From Candidatus Opimibacter skivensis (lineage in GTDB: Bacteria; Bacteroidota; Bacteroidia; Chitinophagales; Saprospiraceae): a DNA stretch of 64,000 nucleotides. Positions 26,243 to 35,988 of this stretch are shown here, in pieces. Within the stretch, counting starts at the first letter, position 1; each line of letters opens with the position of its first letter. Below the pieces are notes generated by a model. It did not search any database. It was given only the letters and a program-made list of their open reading frames with translations, and had not been told where the DNA came from. The stretch covers positions 384,982 through 448,981 of the forward strand of contig JADKHH010000003.1 in the NCBI GenBank assembly GCA_016721905.1, given 5' to 3'. The translations under genes and the position numbers were made by a program.

Positions 26243-27232
26243 TTACGGTTTAGTGATATTAGCAAGCAAAGTAAGAAATCCTGGTCCCATCCAAGTCATA
26301 TTTACGCTTGCCGGGGAAAGGTCACAGGTCTGCTTGCGAATAAAGACAAGTTCTGATTCAGGAAATACAATGGTCATCTGGCCCAGGTCACCTGTAGCCG
26401 CGTAATTCCAGTTTTCTGAACTTTTATCAATCCACCATAGATACCCATAATAAGGAGCGAGGCTATGCGGGGTAACAGACGCTTTGACCCATTGTGATGA
26501 CACAATTTGTTTGTTATCATATCGACCTTGATTCAACATGAGTTGGCCAACCTTAACCGCATCTTTTACAGTCGTCTTGCAGCCACCATAGACGATCACA
26601 TTTCCAACGGAGTCCAGGGACAGGGTAGTAGAGTCCATCTTCAAAGGAGTAAACAGGAGCTCTTTAAAAACAACATCAGCTTTTTTGCCAGTAGCACGTT
26701 CGAGAATGAGCCCTAGTAGTTGTACCGATTCATTGGAATAGCTAAACCTGATGCCTGGCAAGGTGTCTGGTTTGAGACTGAGTACGTATTGGTTCATGTC
26801 AGATTGGCTTAATACGCCTCTGGGTCCTTTTCGGTTTAGTCCCGCAGTCATCGTCAGTAAATGCCGTATCGTAATATTGTTTTCGCATCCGGCCTTCCAT
26901 TCGGGTATGTACTTGCATGCAGGTGCATCAAGGCTATCGATGGTTCCTATATCCAGGAGTATCCCTGTGACGATTCCGGTCCACGATTTCACCATTGAGG
27001 CGGTGCCCATGTAGGGGCTGCCACATTCAGGGTTTGCAAATTCGGATTGTACTTTTGAAAAGTCGGTTCTTTTCCAATGCGAGATGATTTTTCCTTTGTG
27101 TTGTAACAGTATTTCATCGGCTTTTGTAGAATCACAAAAATCGATTAAGGCATTTAGTTTTTCATTACTTACATCCTGAGATTTACCAAGGTTGCAGCAC
27201 AGTAGTGTCACTAAAATCAGAAAATATTTCAT
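26243..27232 (-). CDS. Exported class C beta-lactamase-like serine hydrolase
   Basis: The start at 27232 gives 'MKYFLILVTLLCCNLGKSQ', a signal peptide; the frame's earlier Met adds 13 unlikely residues. About 329 residues with class C/DD-peptidase motifs: SxxK 'TASMVKSWTGIVTG', YxN 'RFSYSNESVQLLG' and the family segment 'ITIRHLLTMTAGLNR'. The C-terminal HxG motif is not obvious; 'YAATGDLGQMTIVFPESELV' occupies that place. Such proteins (Pfam Beta-lactamase) are mostly esterases or peptidases, not antibiotic-resistance enzymes. It probably precedes the lipoprotein at 25708 in an operon. Confidence 0.85.
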   Translation of the reverse strand: MKYFLILVTLLCCNLGKSQDVSNEKLNALIDFCDSTKADEILLQHKGKIISHWKRTDFSKVQSEFANPECGSPYMGTASMVKSWTGIVTGILLDIGTIDSLDAPACKYIPEWKAGCENNITIRHLLTMTAGLNRKGPRGVLSQSDMNQYVLSLKPDTLPGIRFSYSNESVQLLGLILERATGKKADVVFKELLFTPLKMDSTTLSLDSVGNVIVYGGCKTTVKDAVKVGQLMLNQGRYDNKQIVSSQWVKASVTPHSLAPYYGYLWWIDKSSENWNYAATGDLGQMTIVFPESELVFIRKQTCDLSPASVNMTWMGPGFLTLLANITKP

Positions 27233-27328
27233 TGGGTGTGTTGTCATCACATTACATGATTTGTCGGTCATTGGGTGTGTCCTGGGGCTATCACCCTGGG
27301 TTGATAGATGGCGCCCTTTCAGGCCTGT

Positions 27329-28417
27329 TTACTTTTCACCTAACTGTTTCAGATATTTTTCCGAGTTAGCTTTTACGAGGTCAGTGGGATTTAAGGTCAG
27401 CGATTTCTTGAAGCACTTGATTGCTTCTTTCTTATCTCCCTTGATGGCATATCCTTCTCCCAGGCTGTCCCATGCATTAGCACTCTCCGGATGTCGGTCT
27501 GTATTGTCTTTAAAGGCTTTGATGGCACCTTCCATATTACCACTGTTGAGCAACTGATAGCCGTAGGCGTTGAGTTCCACTTCATTGGCTACTGTCATGG
27601 CTTCTGCCTGGATTTTATCAGCTTCTTCAGTTCTGCCATTTAACCTTAGCAGTCCGGCTTTGGTGTTTAAGGTGGTGAAGTTTTTGTTGAAGGCTACTGC
27701 TCTTTCTGCGTAATACAGGCCCCGATCGATATTGATTTTATTTTGCAGTGAATAATTCGCAGCGGAATTAAATCCCTGCCAGGTGAACCCCATCGCGCCT
27801 TTCAATTGCTCATCAGCATTGGCCATGACTATTTCGTCAACGGCAAATTCAATTTTTACAGGAAATTGTTTTTTCTCCCAATTGAGCACGAGTTCTGCTG
27901 AATTCCTGTCGACGTTGATGAAGGAATACGTCAACATTTCGGTCATGGCATTTTCCCTGATCTGGATATTAGCTCTGCATAAGTCATTGGCAGGATCATA
28001 AAAGAAATTTCCCCAGGAGTGGCTGTCTTTAGACAGCACTACTTCACCGGAATTGTCCTTGTTGATGGCGAAAAATAATCCATAACGTCCGGCAGGAACT
28101 TTCTGACCTGCTACAGTGGCATCGTGTGAAAATTCTATTACTGTGTTTTCATTTGCTCCCGCACGCCATGGCGTGGGATGCGGACTGCCGAAGGGTTCTA
28201 CATTCCAGCCAAAGGGCACCAGCTCTCCCCAGACTATGCGCCCTTTGACAGAGGGCCTGGAATAGTTGACGCTGACTGTGGATATGCCGAGTGTTTGTGA
28301 TACTTCGGCTGCAGGACTCGGTGTTCTTGGAGTGGTGATGGTTTGCGCCCAGTTTGTAATTGACATACCCAGAAAGGTGATGGCAATGAAAAGGCGAAGT
28401 GTAGAGGCATTTTTCAT
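27329..28417 (-). CDS. DUF2911 domain protein with C-terminal TPR repeats
   Basis: 362 residues with a signal peptide ('RLFIAITFLGMSITNWAQ'). Residues about 28-195 are DUF2911: 'SPAAEVSQTLGISTVSVNY', 'RPSVKGRIVWGELVPFG', 'WRAGANENTVIEFSHD', 'VPAGRYGLFF'. The last 150 or so residues hold tetratricopeptide repeats, closing with 'SANAWDSLGEGYAIKGDKKE' and 'AIKCFKKSLTLNPTD'. DUF2911 proteins are common, exported and uncharacterised in Bacteroidota. The gene stands alone, with 96 bp to the next leftward gene and a repeat-rich 473-bp region upstream. Confidence 0.9.
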   Translation of the reverse strand: MKNASTLRLFIAITFLGMSITNWAQTITTPRTPSPAAEVSQTLGISTVSVNYSRPSVKGRIVWGELVPFGWNVEPFGSPHPTPWRAGANENTVIEFSHDATVAGQKVPAGRYGLFFAINKDNSGEVVLSKDSHSWGNFFYDPANDLCRANIQIRENAMTEMLTYSFINVDRNSAELVLNWEKKQFPVKIEFAVDEIVMANADEQLKGAMGFTWQGFNSAANYSLQNKINIDRGLYYAERAVAFNKNFTTLNTKAGLLRLNGRTEEADKIQAEAMTVANEVELNAYGYQLLNSGNMEGAIKAFKDNTDRHPESANAWDSLGEGYAIKGDKKEAIKCFKKSLTLNPTDLVKANSEKYLKQLGEK

Positions 28418-28572
28418 AATAATTGGATTTTAGAATCTGAAATTACTCAAGGAACGTTTCAGCTAAACCGAATGCTCCGGATATTGGACGAACGTCACGA
28501 TTAGTGGTATGCTTCAATGGTTGGCATCGACAACGGGCTTTACCGTGATCTATACTTGATGATTATTCTTTT

Positions 28573-28782
28573 GGCTAAAGCCGTTAACAACCCTAATCCT
28601 ATTCCTGGCTAAAGCCAGGGGCAATTGAAGATAATTTGTTTTGAATAACAATTGCCCCGGCCAGATGGAATGGGTGGGGGGATTTTGGGCTTTGCCCAAC
28701 CCGTTCCGTGGTGTTTTTTTTGGCTAAAGCCGTAACTCTGTTCTAACCCCGGCTTAAAAGCCGGGGCAATTGAAGATAATTT
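28573..28782. repeat. GGCTAAAGCC palindrome family with linked GCAATTGAAGATAATTT tails
   Basis: Palindromic cores occur at 28573-28582, 28604-28619, 28722-28731 and, as a longer stem CCCCGGC-TTAAAA-GCCGGGG, at 28747-28766, with a related GGGCTTTGCCC at 28687. The second and fourth are followed by the same tail GGGGCAATTGAAGATAATTT. No gene is visible in the 473-bp gap (28418-28890). These look like intergenic hairpin repeats that have multiplied in the genome. Confidence 0.8.
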
Positions 28783-28795
28783 TAGTGGTTGGTGT

Positions 28796-28878
28796 CAGGG
28801 GCGTATTGCATCCGCCCCTGAAAATTGAATCCTATTGTCACGGGCGGATGCAATACGCCCGTGACAATAGGATTCAAT
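28796..28878. repeat. Pair of inverted REP-like hairpins
   Basis: Hairpin A (28796-28820): CAGGGGCG-TATTGCATC-CGCCCCTG. Hairpin B (28824-28878): two 23-bp arms in perfect inverse (28824-28846 and 28856-28878) around GATGCAATA. The loop of B is nearly the exact reverse complement of the loop of A, so A and B are inverted copies of one core, the layout of a REPIN. It ends 12 bp before the stop of the leftward gene at 28891. Confidence 0.85.
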
Positions 28879-28890
28879 CTTTGGAAGGAT

Positions 28891-29076
28891 TTATTTTTTT
28901 TGCTTGATCCCCGGCGATTTAATCATCGTCAGCAGAAAAGAAACATTCAAGCCGAGAGTGATCAAATTGACTGCCCTGGCAAATGGAGGTGCTCCTTCCG
29001 GCCATATCTGACCTAAGAGGACGACGGCATTGAGCACTAACAGAATAATGATGAATGTTCGTTTCGCAGTTGGCAT
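28891..29076 (-). CDS. Small two-helix membrane protein
   Basis: 61 residues: 'TFIIILLVLNAVVLLGQIW', a short loop 'PEGAPPFARA', then 'VNLITLGLNVSFLLTMI' and a basic end 'KSPGIKQKK'. The residue pattern and strand agree with the operon upstream; the antiparallel frame is a shadow. Family not recognised. It follows the flavoprotein gene by 72 bp and could be its membrane partner. Confidence 0.6.
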   Translation of the reverse strand: MPTAKRTFIIILLVLNAVVLLGQIWPEGAPPFARAVNLITLGLNVSFLLTMIKSPGIKQKK

Positions 29077-29148
29077 ATCATTTTGATTTTAGATCGAATA
29101 TCTGCTTTTATTTAGGAATGCAATCCGATGTTGTCACGCCCATTTTAA

Positions 29149-30159
29149 TCAGAATGCTTCCATGACCATTTCTTTGTTCGCCATCATACCGGCGGCGGTA
29201 CCCATCCCCACCGCATTGGCAACTGTACGCATGCGCGTCGTGTTATCACCACAGGCAAAGATGCCATGAACCGATGTTTTTTGAAACGGATCTATCTTGA
29301 TATAGCCCTCTTCTGTCAATTCGCAGCCCAGTGATTGAGGAATAGGGCAGTGCTGTTCGAATGAAGTCGGAGCATATAAGGCAGTGAGAGGCGCTGTGGT
29401 CTGATCCTTGAACAGGATGTGCTTTAACTGGCCTGCATCATGGGCGAGGCTTTCAATTTCTTTTTCAACTATCTGGATTTGATGTTGAGCAAGCTTTGCA
29501 CGTTGTTCAGACGAAAGGATTGATTGGCCATTGGTAAACAAGGTGAGATCTTTTGTCCAGTTTGAGATCAGTGCAACGAAATCAAATGTATGCTCTGTAT
29601 TGCTGAGGATTCCGGTCTTTTCATTTCTCACCTCATACCCATGGCAATAGGGACAATGGATAACAGTGATACCCCAGCATGCTGCCAGGCCATCTATAGG
29701 TGGTAGGATGTCCCTGATTCCTGTTGCAAAGATCAGTTTCTTCGCCTGGTATGTTACGCCTGAACTGGTCATAATGTCAAATCCATGTTGAGCCTTACTT
29801 CCGGTTAGTGCCTGGTCATTGATCAGATGTACTGTAGCATAATGCCCCAATTGCTGCCTGGCAAGTGAAGCGATTTCTGCAGGGGTTTTTCCATCATGGG
29901 TGATGAAGTTATGCGAATGAGGAGTCTGCCTGTTGCATGGCAAGCCGCTATCGATAATGAGGACTCGCTTCAGGGATCTGCCAAGTGCCATGCCGGCTGC
30001 AAGGCCTGAATAGCTTCCGCCGACGATGATGACATCATATTGTGTGTTGTCTGACATTTGATTTGTGGTTGATAGTGCTTTCACGCCATAGGGTAAAATA
30101 ATTACCCCCGTTGCAATGCAGCTTAGTTTGATCAATTGGCGTCTTGTTAATACATCCAT
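29149..30159 (-). CDS. Thioredoxin-reductase-like FAD/NAD(P) oxidoreductase, possibly Tat-exported
   Basis: 336 residues. FAD-binding 'YDVIIVGGSYSGLAAGMALG' near residue 41, redox pair in 'VIHCPYCHGYEV' and the closing 'GIFACGDNTTRMRTVANAVG' place it with thioredoxin-reductase-like flavoproteins whose active site is CPYC (GliT/HlmI-like branch). The annotated start adds a 30-residue leader 'LTRRQLIKLSCIATGVIIL', which resembles a twin-arginine signal; a Met at residue 35 would give an ordinary cytoplasmic enzyme. Neither start has a strong ribosome site, so location is open. Neighbours are two small membrane proteins and an AraC regulator, all leftward. Confidence 0.87.
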   Translation of the reverse strand: MDVLTRRQLIKLSCIATGVIILPYGVKALSTTNQMSDNTQYDVIIVGGSYSGLAAGMALGRSLKRVLIIDSGLPCNRQTPHSHNFITHDGKTPAEIASLARQQLGHYATVHLINDQALTGSKAQHGFDIMTSSGVTYQAKKLIFATGIRDILPPIDGLAACWGITVIHCPYCHGYEVRNEKTGILSNTEHTFDFVALISNWTKDLTLFTNGQSILSSEQRAKLAQHQIQIVEKEIESLAHDAGQLKHILFKDQTTAPLTALYAPTSFEQHCPIPQSLGCELTEEGYIKIDPFQKTSVHGIFACGDNTTRMRTVANAVGMGTAAGMMANKEMVMEAF

Positions 30160-30175
30160 TACTTCTTGCCTGTTA

Positions 30176-30195
30176 AAGGACGCCTTTACGTCCTT
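30176..30195 (-). terminator. Hairpin over the stop codon of the 30186 gene
   Basis: AAGGACG-CCTTTA-CGTCCTT forms a 7-bp stem that includes the stop codon of the small membrane gene and precedes the flavoprotein start by 16 bp. There is no T run, so it could attenuate or process the transcript; a full stop is unlikely. Confidence 0.3.
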
Positions 30196-30416
30196 GTATT
30201 TTCAGAAGGAGCGGAAAAGTTCCGGATAATCCTGTCGACAAAGGGGACACCCACAAAAACTATCCAGGGGACTAGAGAAATCGTGAGTAAAAATGTTCTT
30301 TGATACAGCGGCAAGGGAGAGAGTGCTGCACCGAAGAGGTAAAGAAATAAGGTGATAGATGGATAGATGACGATCCATATCTTCAGGGATGCCAGTAATT
30401 TCATTTTAGTTTTCAT
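30186..30416 (-). CDS. Small membrane protein, unknown function
   Basis: 76 residues with two membrane helices ('LKIWIVIYPSITLFLYLFG' and 'TFLLTISLVPWIVFVGVPF') and a polar tail. It resembles small hypothetical membrane proteins often found beside AraC/TetR regulators in Bacteroidota ('PLYQRTFLLTISLVPWMV'-type). It lies between the AraC regulator (95 bp upstream) and the flavoprotein (26 bp downstream). Confidence 0.65.
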   Translation of the reverse strand: MKTKMKLLASLKIWIVIYPSITLFLYLFGAALSPLPLYQRTFLLTISLVPWIVFVGVPFVDRIIRNFSAPSENTRT

Positions 30417-30511
30417 ACAGATTAAAATGTTTAAATGATTTTAGTTTACGCTTGCAAAATTAATTTGCCGTATGACATGCCGGATAGGACAATGCTGAAG
30501 TTGAGCAGGAC

Positions 30512-31375
30512 TTATTTGAAATGGTGCCTGAAGGCCTCAGGGGTATAGCCTGTGTGTTTCCTGAAGTACCTGATAAAGTAAGAGGCATCTTCATAGCCGA
30601 GGTGGTAAGCTATCTGGTTCACCTGGCTGGAGGTGGCAAGAAGGTGCCTTTTCGCCTCGAGGATAATGTGTTCATTGATGAGTTCAGAACAGGTTTTACC
30701 CAGGCTTGCCTTTGTGATCGCGTTTAACTGGAAGAGAGAAAGATTCATCATTTTAGCATATTGAGCAACCTGCTTATACTTTGCAATATGCATCACTATA
30801 AGCTCAGATAATTCGTCAACACGTTCCTGCGTATAAGGCGTGTTGTCCATTTTAGGATCTATTCTGTTCTGCCGGTGCCGGACAAGTTCAGTAAAGAATA
30901 TACGGAGATAAGCTTTTATTACTTCCTGATATCCTTCATTCATATCCGTAAACTCCTGATGAATGGATGTCAGGATGGGAAGTAATCTTTGAAAACTTTT
31001 TACATCAAGAGGGCACAGGTGCTTATTGCTCACTTTCCGTAATAGATCACCTGAAGTCTTATCACCCGCAGGATAGAAGCTTGTTTTGAATTGTATCAGG
31101 TACCCTGTACTTCCTGCTTTCAGCGTCAGTTGGTGCACGTTGCCGGGGCGCAGAAAGAAAAGAGAATGATCATGAACCTGGTAAGACGTGAAATCTATTT
31201 CATGTTTTCCCTTTCCTTTCTGCAGGGCCAGTATATAATAGTAGTCATGCCTGTGAAGTTCGTGGATCAGGTCTTTTCCAGCCAGCACATCACTGACATC
31301 CCGGATTGTAAAGCTTCCGGAAAGATGAGGCTCTATAGATGTAGTGCGAATTTGCCTTATCGGAATTTTCTTCAT
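30512..31375 (-). CDS. AraC-family transcriptional regulator with N-terminal cupin
   Basis: I start at 31375 (Met-Lys-Lys-Ile-Pro), which gives 287 residues; 29 further upstream codons look non-coding. Residues about 25-135 form a cupin/AraC ligand domain ('ELHRHDYYYILALQKG', 'SLFFLRPGNVHQLTL'). The C-terminal 100 residues are two HTH units: 'YAKMMNLSLFQLNAITKASL' and 'VNQIAYHLGYEDASYFIRYF', then 'RKHTGYTPEAFRHH'. It is the first gene of the leftward group 28891-31375 and probably controls it. It is divergent from the repeat protein at 31603. Confidence 0.92.
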   Translation of the reverse strand: MKKIPIRQIRTTSIEPHLSGSFTIRDVSDVLAGKDLIHELHRHDYYYILALQKGKGKHEIDFTSYQVHDHSLFFLRPGNVHQLTLKAGSTGYLIQFKTSFYPAGDKTSGDLLRKVSNKHLCPLDVKSFQRLLPILTSIHQEFTDMNEGYQEVIKAYLRIFFTELVRHRQNRIDPKMDNTPYTQERVDELSELIVMHIAKYKQVAQYAKMMNLSLFQLNAITKASLGKTCSELINEHIILEAKRHLLATSSQVNQIAYHLGYEDASYFIRYFRKHTGYTPEAFRHHFK

Positions 31376-31536
31376 GATAACGTGATGGCGCTTTGCGAAT
31401 ATGGCCCTGTAGTCATCAAACTTACTGAAATTCTGTGGAGGCAGAAATAGTATCAGCGTCACCTTAAGCGCGAAACCATCCTTGAACGCAAAGGTGTGGG
31501 TTCAATCTCCTGACGATTATATTGTAAAAATTGATA

Positions 31537-31544
31537 TATATTTG
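31537..31544 (+). promoter_or_regulatory. Candidate -7 box for the 31603 repeat protein
   Basis: TATATTTG fits the Bacteroidota -7 consensus TAnnTTTG and lies 58 bp before the ATG. I see no convincing -33 TTTG at the usual 19-21 bp spacing, so this is tentative. Confidence 0.3.
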
Positions 31545-31602
31545 CAGCCGCAGCTTTCCTCTGGCCGCATCTATATTTCTACAAACAATAACATTTATAC
31601 CC

Positions 31603-34600
31603 ATGAAGTACTTACTACTCACTATCCTTATGCTTGGAAGCCTGCTCCGTTCAGATGCGCAGGATCTCGGCTGGGCCGCACAACTTGGAGGTACTCTTTT
31701 TGATCACGCCTATGCTGTGATGACGGATGATTCAAGTCATATATATACAACTGGTTCTTTTCAAGGTTTTGCTGATCTTGATCCGGGTCCGGGATTTAAT
31801 GTATTTCTTTCTTCAGGAGATGCAGATGTTTTCGTCAGCAAGCTTGATAAGGACGGGCATTTCGTCTGGGCCTTTACGTTTGGTGGTAGCACCGAAGATT
31901 ATGGCGAAGCGCTGTCGATTGATGAAGACGGCAATGTCTACGTTGCAGGATATTTCAATGGCACATCAGATTTTCAACCAGGTTCCGGTACCACAAATCT
32001 AACCGCTGCCGGTGATTATGATGCATTTCTATCCAAGTTTGACGCGGATGGTAATTTCCTATGGGCTATACGCCTTGGAGGTGCCAGCGCGGACCAGGTG
32101 AGAGATATGGCCGTTGACACTGCAGGTAATATTCTCCTGGCAGGTCAATTTAGTGGAACTGCTGATTTTGATCCAGGTGCCGGAAATTTCAACCTGACAT
32201 CAGCAGGAGGCAATGACATATTTGTTGTCAAGCTCAATGATGCAGGTGAATTGGTATGGGCATCTCAATTTGGAAATACAGGTAATGACCTGGCTCGTGG
32301 TTTAGCTATCGATAGCGATAATAACATTCTGACCACAGGTCGTTTTGCAACCACCGTTGATTTTGATCCCGGTATCGGTGTGGCTAATCTCATATCCAAT
32401 GGAATGGAAGATGCGTTTATCTCCAAAATAACTGAAGATGCTGAGTATGTGTGGGCGGTCAGCCTGGGTGCAGGTCTGCTGGATGAAGGGACTGCTATCC
32501 ATACGGATGCAGCTGGTCTTGTATATACTACTGGATTTTTTCAAGGCACTGCGGATTTTGATCCGGGCGCTGAAGCAACTGACCTGACAAGCTTTGGTGC
32601 AGAAGATATTTTCATTTCGGTACTTGATGCCGATGGGGCTTTTATCATGGCCAGGCAAATGGGAGGATCAGGACTTGAAAAGCCACATGCAATAGATACA
32701 GATACAGCAGGCAATATCTACACCTCAGGATACTTTGCTGGAGCAGCAGATTTTGATCCGGGTAGTTCGGATTTTATCCTCACCTCTGCAGGAGGTTTGG
32801 ATGCATTTGTTTCAAAGCTGAATGCGGATGGTGAATTCCAATGGGCGACACAATTTGGCGGACCCGATGAAGACCGCAGCCTTGATATGGTGGTTGGTGA
32901 TTCTGCATTCGTATATACCTCAGGTTATTTTTCCGGGGCTGTTGATTTTGATCCCGGAAATGGTGATGCTACATTGACTTCGTTTGGCGCTACGGATGCA
33001 TTTATTGTCATTCTCGAACCATGCTATCCTACCTATGGTGAAATCAGTCCTACGGCATGTGATCAATACACATCGCCGGATGGCCTGGAGATATGGACGG
33101 TGTCCGGTACCTATGTAGATACACTGGTCCTGTTTGGTGGTTGTGATAGTATCATCACTGTATATCTGACCATTCTGAACAGCAGTACGTCTGAAATTTT
33201 TGAAACAGCTTGTGATACGTATACCTCTCCGGATGGCCTTGAGATTTGGACAGTTTCAGGTACGTATCTCGATACACTCCTCAATAACGCTGGCTGTGAC
33301 AGTATCATCACCGTACAGTTGACGATCCTTAACAGTACGACATCAACTTTGAGCATTACGACTTGCGACAGTTATACCTCACCAGATGGTTTGGATACAT
33401 GGACTGAGTCTGGCCTATACCTCGACACCTTGAGCAATGCAGTGGGATGTGATAGCATTATTACGATTGATTTGACCATCAACCATAGTACTGCTTCAGA
33501 AATCATAGCCGAATCCTGCGGAAGTTTTGTTTCACCTGATGGATTGGAGACGTGGACTGAGTCAGGAATTTATACGGATACGATTTTGAATCAGCTAGGG
33601 TGTGATAGTGTCATTACTATACAACTGACTATTTTAGATGACTCTGCTGCTGAGATCACGGTTGAAGCCTGCGATAATTTTACTTCGCCGAGTGGTATTT
33701 ATGTTTGGACAACATCCGGCATCTACAACGATACCATTCCTAACGCTGGTGGATGTGATAGCATCATCACGATAGATCTGACGATCAACCTCAGTACTTC
33801 TTCCTTCCTGGATGTAACAGCTTGTGATAGTCTGGTTTCATCAACTGGCGAGGTTTGGAATACCTCCGGTGTTTACCAGGATGTAATTCCAAATGAAGCA
33901 GGATGTGATAGTAATATGACAATCAACCTGACCATCATCAACAGCAGCTCCTCTGAAATCACCGTCACCGCTTGTGATAGTTATAGCATCCCGGGTGGCA
34001 CCCAGACCTGGACGGAGTCAGGCATCTATCAGGATACATTGCTCAATGCAGTTGGCTGTGACAGTATAGTCACGGTCAATCTGACCATCAATATCAGCCC
34101 TTCCCTGGAGATCACCGCAGAAGCATGTGATAGTTATACTTCACCAACAGGTACACAGATCTGGACAGAATCAGGTATTTACCAGGAGATCGTACCATTG
34201 CCAGGCGAATGTGATAGTATCATCACCGTCAATCTGACGATCAACCACAGTGATACTGTTGAGGTAGAAGTAGCTGCTTGTGAAAGTTATGTCTCACCTG
34301 ATGGCACAGAGTTATGGACAGTTTCAGGAACCTACCTGGATACCATTCCGACTGCATCCGGTTGCGATAGTTTTATGACGATCATATTGACTATTCTTTC
34401 ACCATCAGCTTCAGAGATTACGATGGAGGCATGTGATAGTTTTAGTTTACCCGGCGGCACACAGACATGGACTGAATCAGGCATCATACATCACCCAGTG
34501 GAGCATCGACCTGGACTGAATCAGGCACCTACTTTGAGTACATACCTGTTGGAGGCGCATGCGACAGCATCGTCACATTTTACCTGACCATTCATCACAG

Positions 34601-35525
34601 CACATCCTCCAGTGTGGATGCAACTGCATGTGATAGTTATATTTCTCCTGATGGTGAAGAGACCTGGACTGAATCGGGTGTTTACCATGACACCATCCCC
34701 AATGCAGTTGGTTGCGATAGTGTAGTGACTATCAATCTGACTATAAACATTACACCTGAGACGGAGTTTACTATAGATGCGTGTGACAGATACACTTTGC
34801 CAGGTGGTACACAGACTTGGACCGAATCTGGTGTCTATCAGGAAGTATTTGATACAGCTGGTGAATGTGACAGTGTGGTGACTGTTAATCTCACGATACA
34901 TCTCAGCACGACTGCAGATTTGAGTATCACCGCTTGTGATAGCTACCTTTCGCCGAGTGCAGGAGAAGTATGGACGGAGTCAGGGATATACCTTGATACG
35001 ATCACCAATCAAGCTGGCTGCGATAGCTTCATGACTGTGGATCTGACGATCATCACTATTGACGCTAACGTTACGCAGGAAGAAACCCTCCTGACTGCTG
35101 ACATGGCAGGGGTTACTTATCAATGGATCGATTGTGACAATGGAAATCAACCGATCGATGGCGAGACTTTGCAACAGTTTGCTGCGGTCACTACCGGTAA
35201 CTATGCAGTGATTGTAACCTCCGGCGATTGTGTAGATACTTCTGCTTGTTACAATGTGATCATCGTAGGCACTAAAGATGTACTGACCCTTACTGACTTG
35301 AAATTATATCCAAATCCTGCCAGTGATCAATTTGTCATCGAACCAGGTCGCGTGTTGGGCAACGGTGTGATAACTGTTTCTGATCTACAAGGTCGTGAAG
35401 TCTATTCTACTCCTTATCGTGGTGAAGAGAGGGTAGTGGTACCTTTCGAAGGACCATCGGGAATGTATGTGGTGACCTTGACCGGGTCGGGTTATCGTAT
35501 CCTCGGCAAGGTAATAGTGGAGTAG
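31603..35525 (+). CDS. SBBP beta-propeller plus Cys-Asp-Ser repeat protein, T9SS type A cargo (one frame break)
   Basis: Start at 31603 (MKYLLLTILMLGSLLRSDA signal peptide); the longer frame adds 24 non-signal residues. Residues about 25-470: eight or so SBBP repeats of about 55 residues ('GNVYVAGYFNGTSDFQPG', 'DAFLSKFDADGNFLWA'). Then about 14 repeats of about 41 residues, each with two cysteines: 'ACDSYTSPDGLEIWTVSGTY' and 'GCDSIITVQLTI'. The end is a T9SS type A domain ('DLKLYPNPASDQFVIE', 'GMYVVTLTGSGY', 'LGKVIVE'). The frame breaks near 34480: one repeat's 'WTESGI' is joined directly to the middle of another ('SPSGASTWTESGT'), as if most of a repeat were lost out of frame. Collapsed assembly or slippage are both possible. 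I infer a long surface protein. Confidence 0.87.
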
Positions 35526-35543
35526 AAAGGTATTTACATTAAA

Positions 35544-35978
35544 CTAGTAAAGTAACATCGGCAATTCATGTTGGCGGCTGCCATCTTCTGCACTCGACTC
35601 AAAGAGGATGAGCGTCAGGGTTGAATTCTCACGCTTTTTAGCGATGTCAATGGTGAAGCTGAAGTTCCCCCACTCAGGAGCGCCCATATCTGCCGTTACG
35701 AAGCCCTTTAATAACTCATCATGGCCATCCTCGACTACCCAGCTGATGGTGGCTTCAAAGACTTGCCCTTTTCCGGTGATCAGGAAAGTGTGGTCACCTG
35801 TTTTCTCTACAGTCACGTTTTTAAAGCGCGCATTGCCATAGACTTTTAAGTTGGCTGGTGGTGTGGTGATTTCTTTTTCAACCACCATGGTATCGGCCTT
35901 TTCTTCGACCTTGGTTTCTGGTACACGGGAATTGCATCCTCCGATGAGGATAGCTATTAGAAAGCATAGTCGATACAT
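35544..35978 (-). CDS. Gmad2-type immunoglobulin-like lipoprotein
   Basis: Start at 35978 (MYRLCFLIAILIGGC then NSR) gives a clean lipobox; the longer frame adds 32 residues without a signal. The mature part of about 125 residues matches Gmad2, the Ig-like domain first described in spore germination proteins: 'LKVYGNARFKNVTVEKTGD', 'GQVFEATISWVVEDG', 'EWGNFSFTIDIAKKREN', 'TLTLILFESSAEDGS'. In non-sporulators Gmad2 lipoproteins have unknown roles. It converges on the repeat protein with an 18-bp gap. Confidence 0.82.
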   Translation of the reverse strand: MYRLCFLIAILIGGCNSRVPETKVEEKADTMVVEKEITTPPANLKVYGNARFKNVTVEKTGDHTFLITGKGQVFEATISWVVEDGHDELLKGFVTADMGAPEWGNFSFTIDIAKKRENSTLTLILFESSAEDGSRQHELPMLLY

Positions 35979-35988
35979 GATACGTTGA

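Noticed and set aside
34440..34640. Programmed frameshift in the repeat protein
   Set aside because: No slippery sequence with a downstream structure; the junction matches loss of part of a repeat instead.
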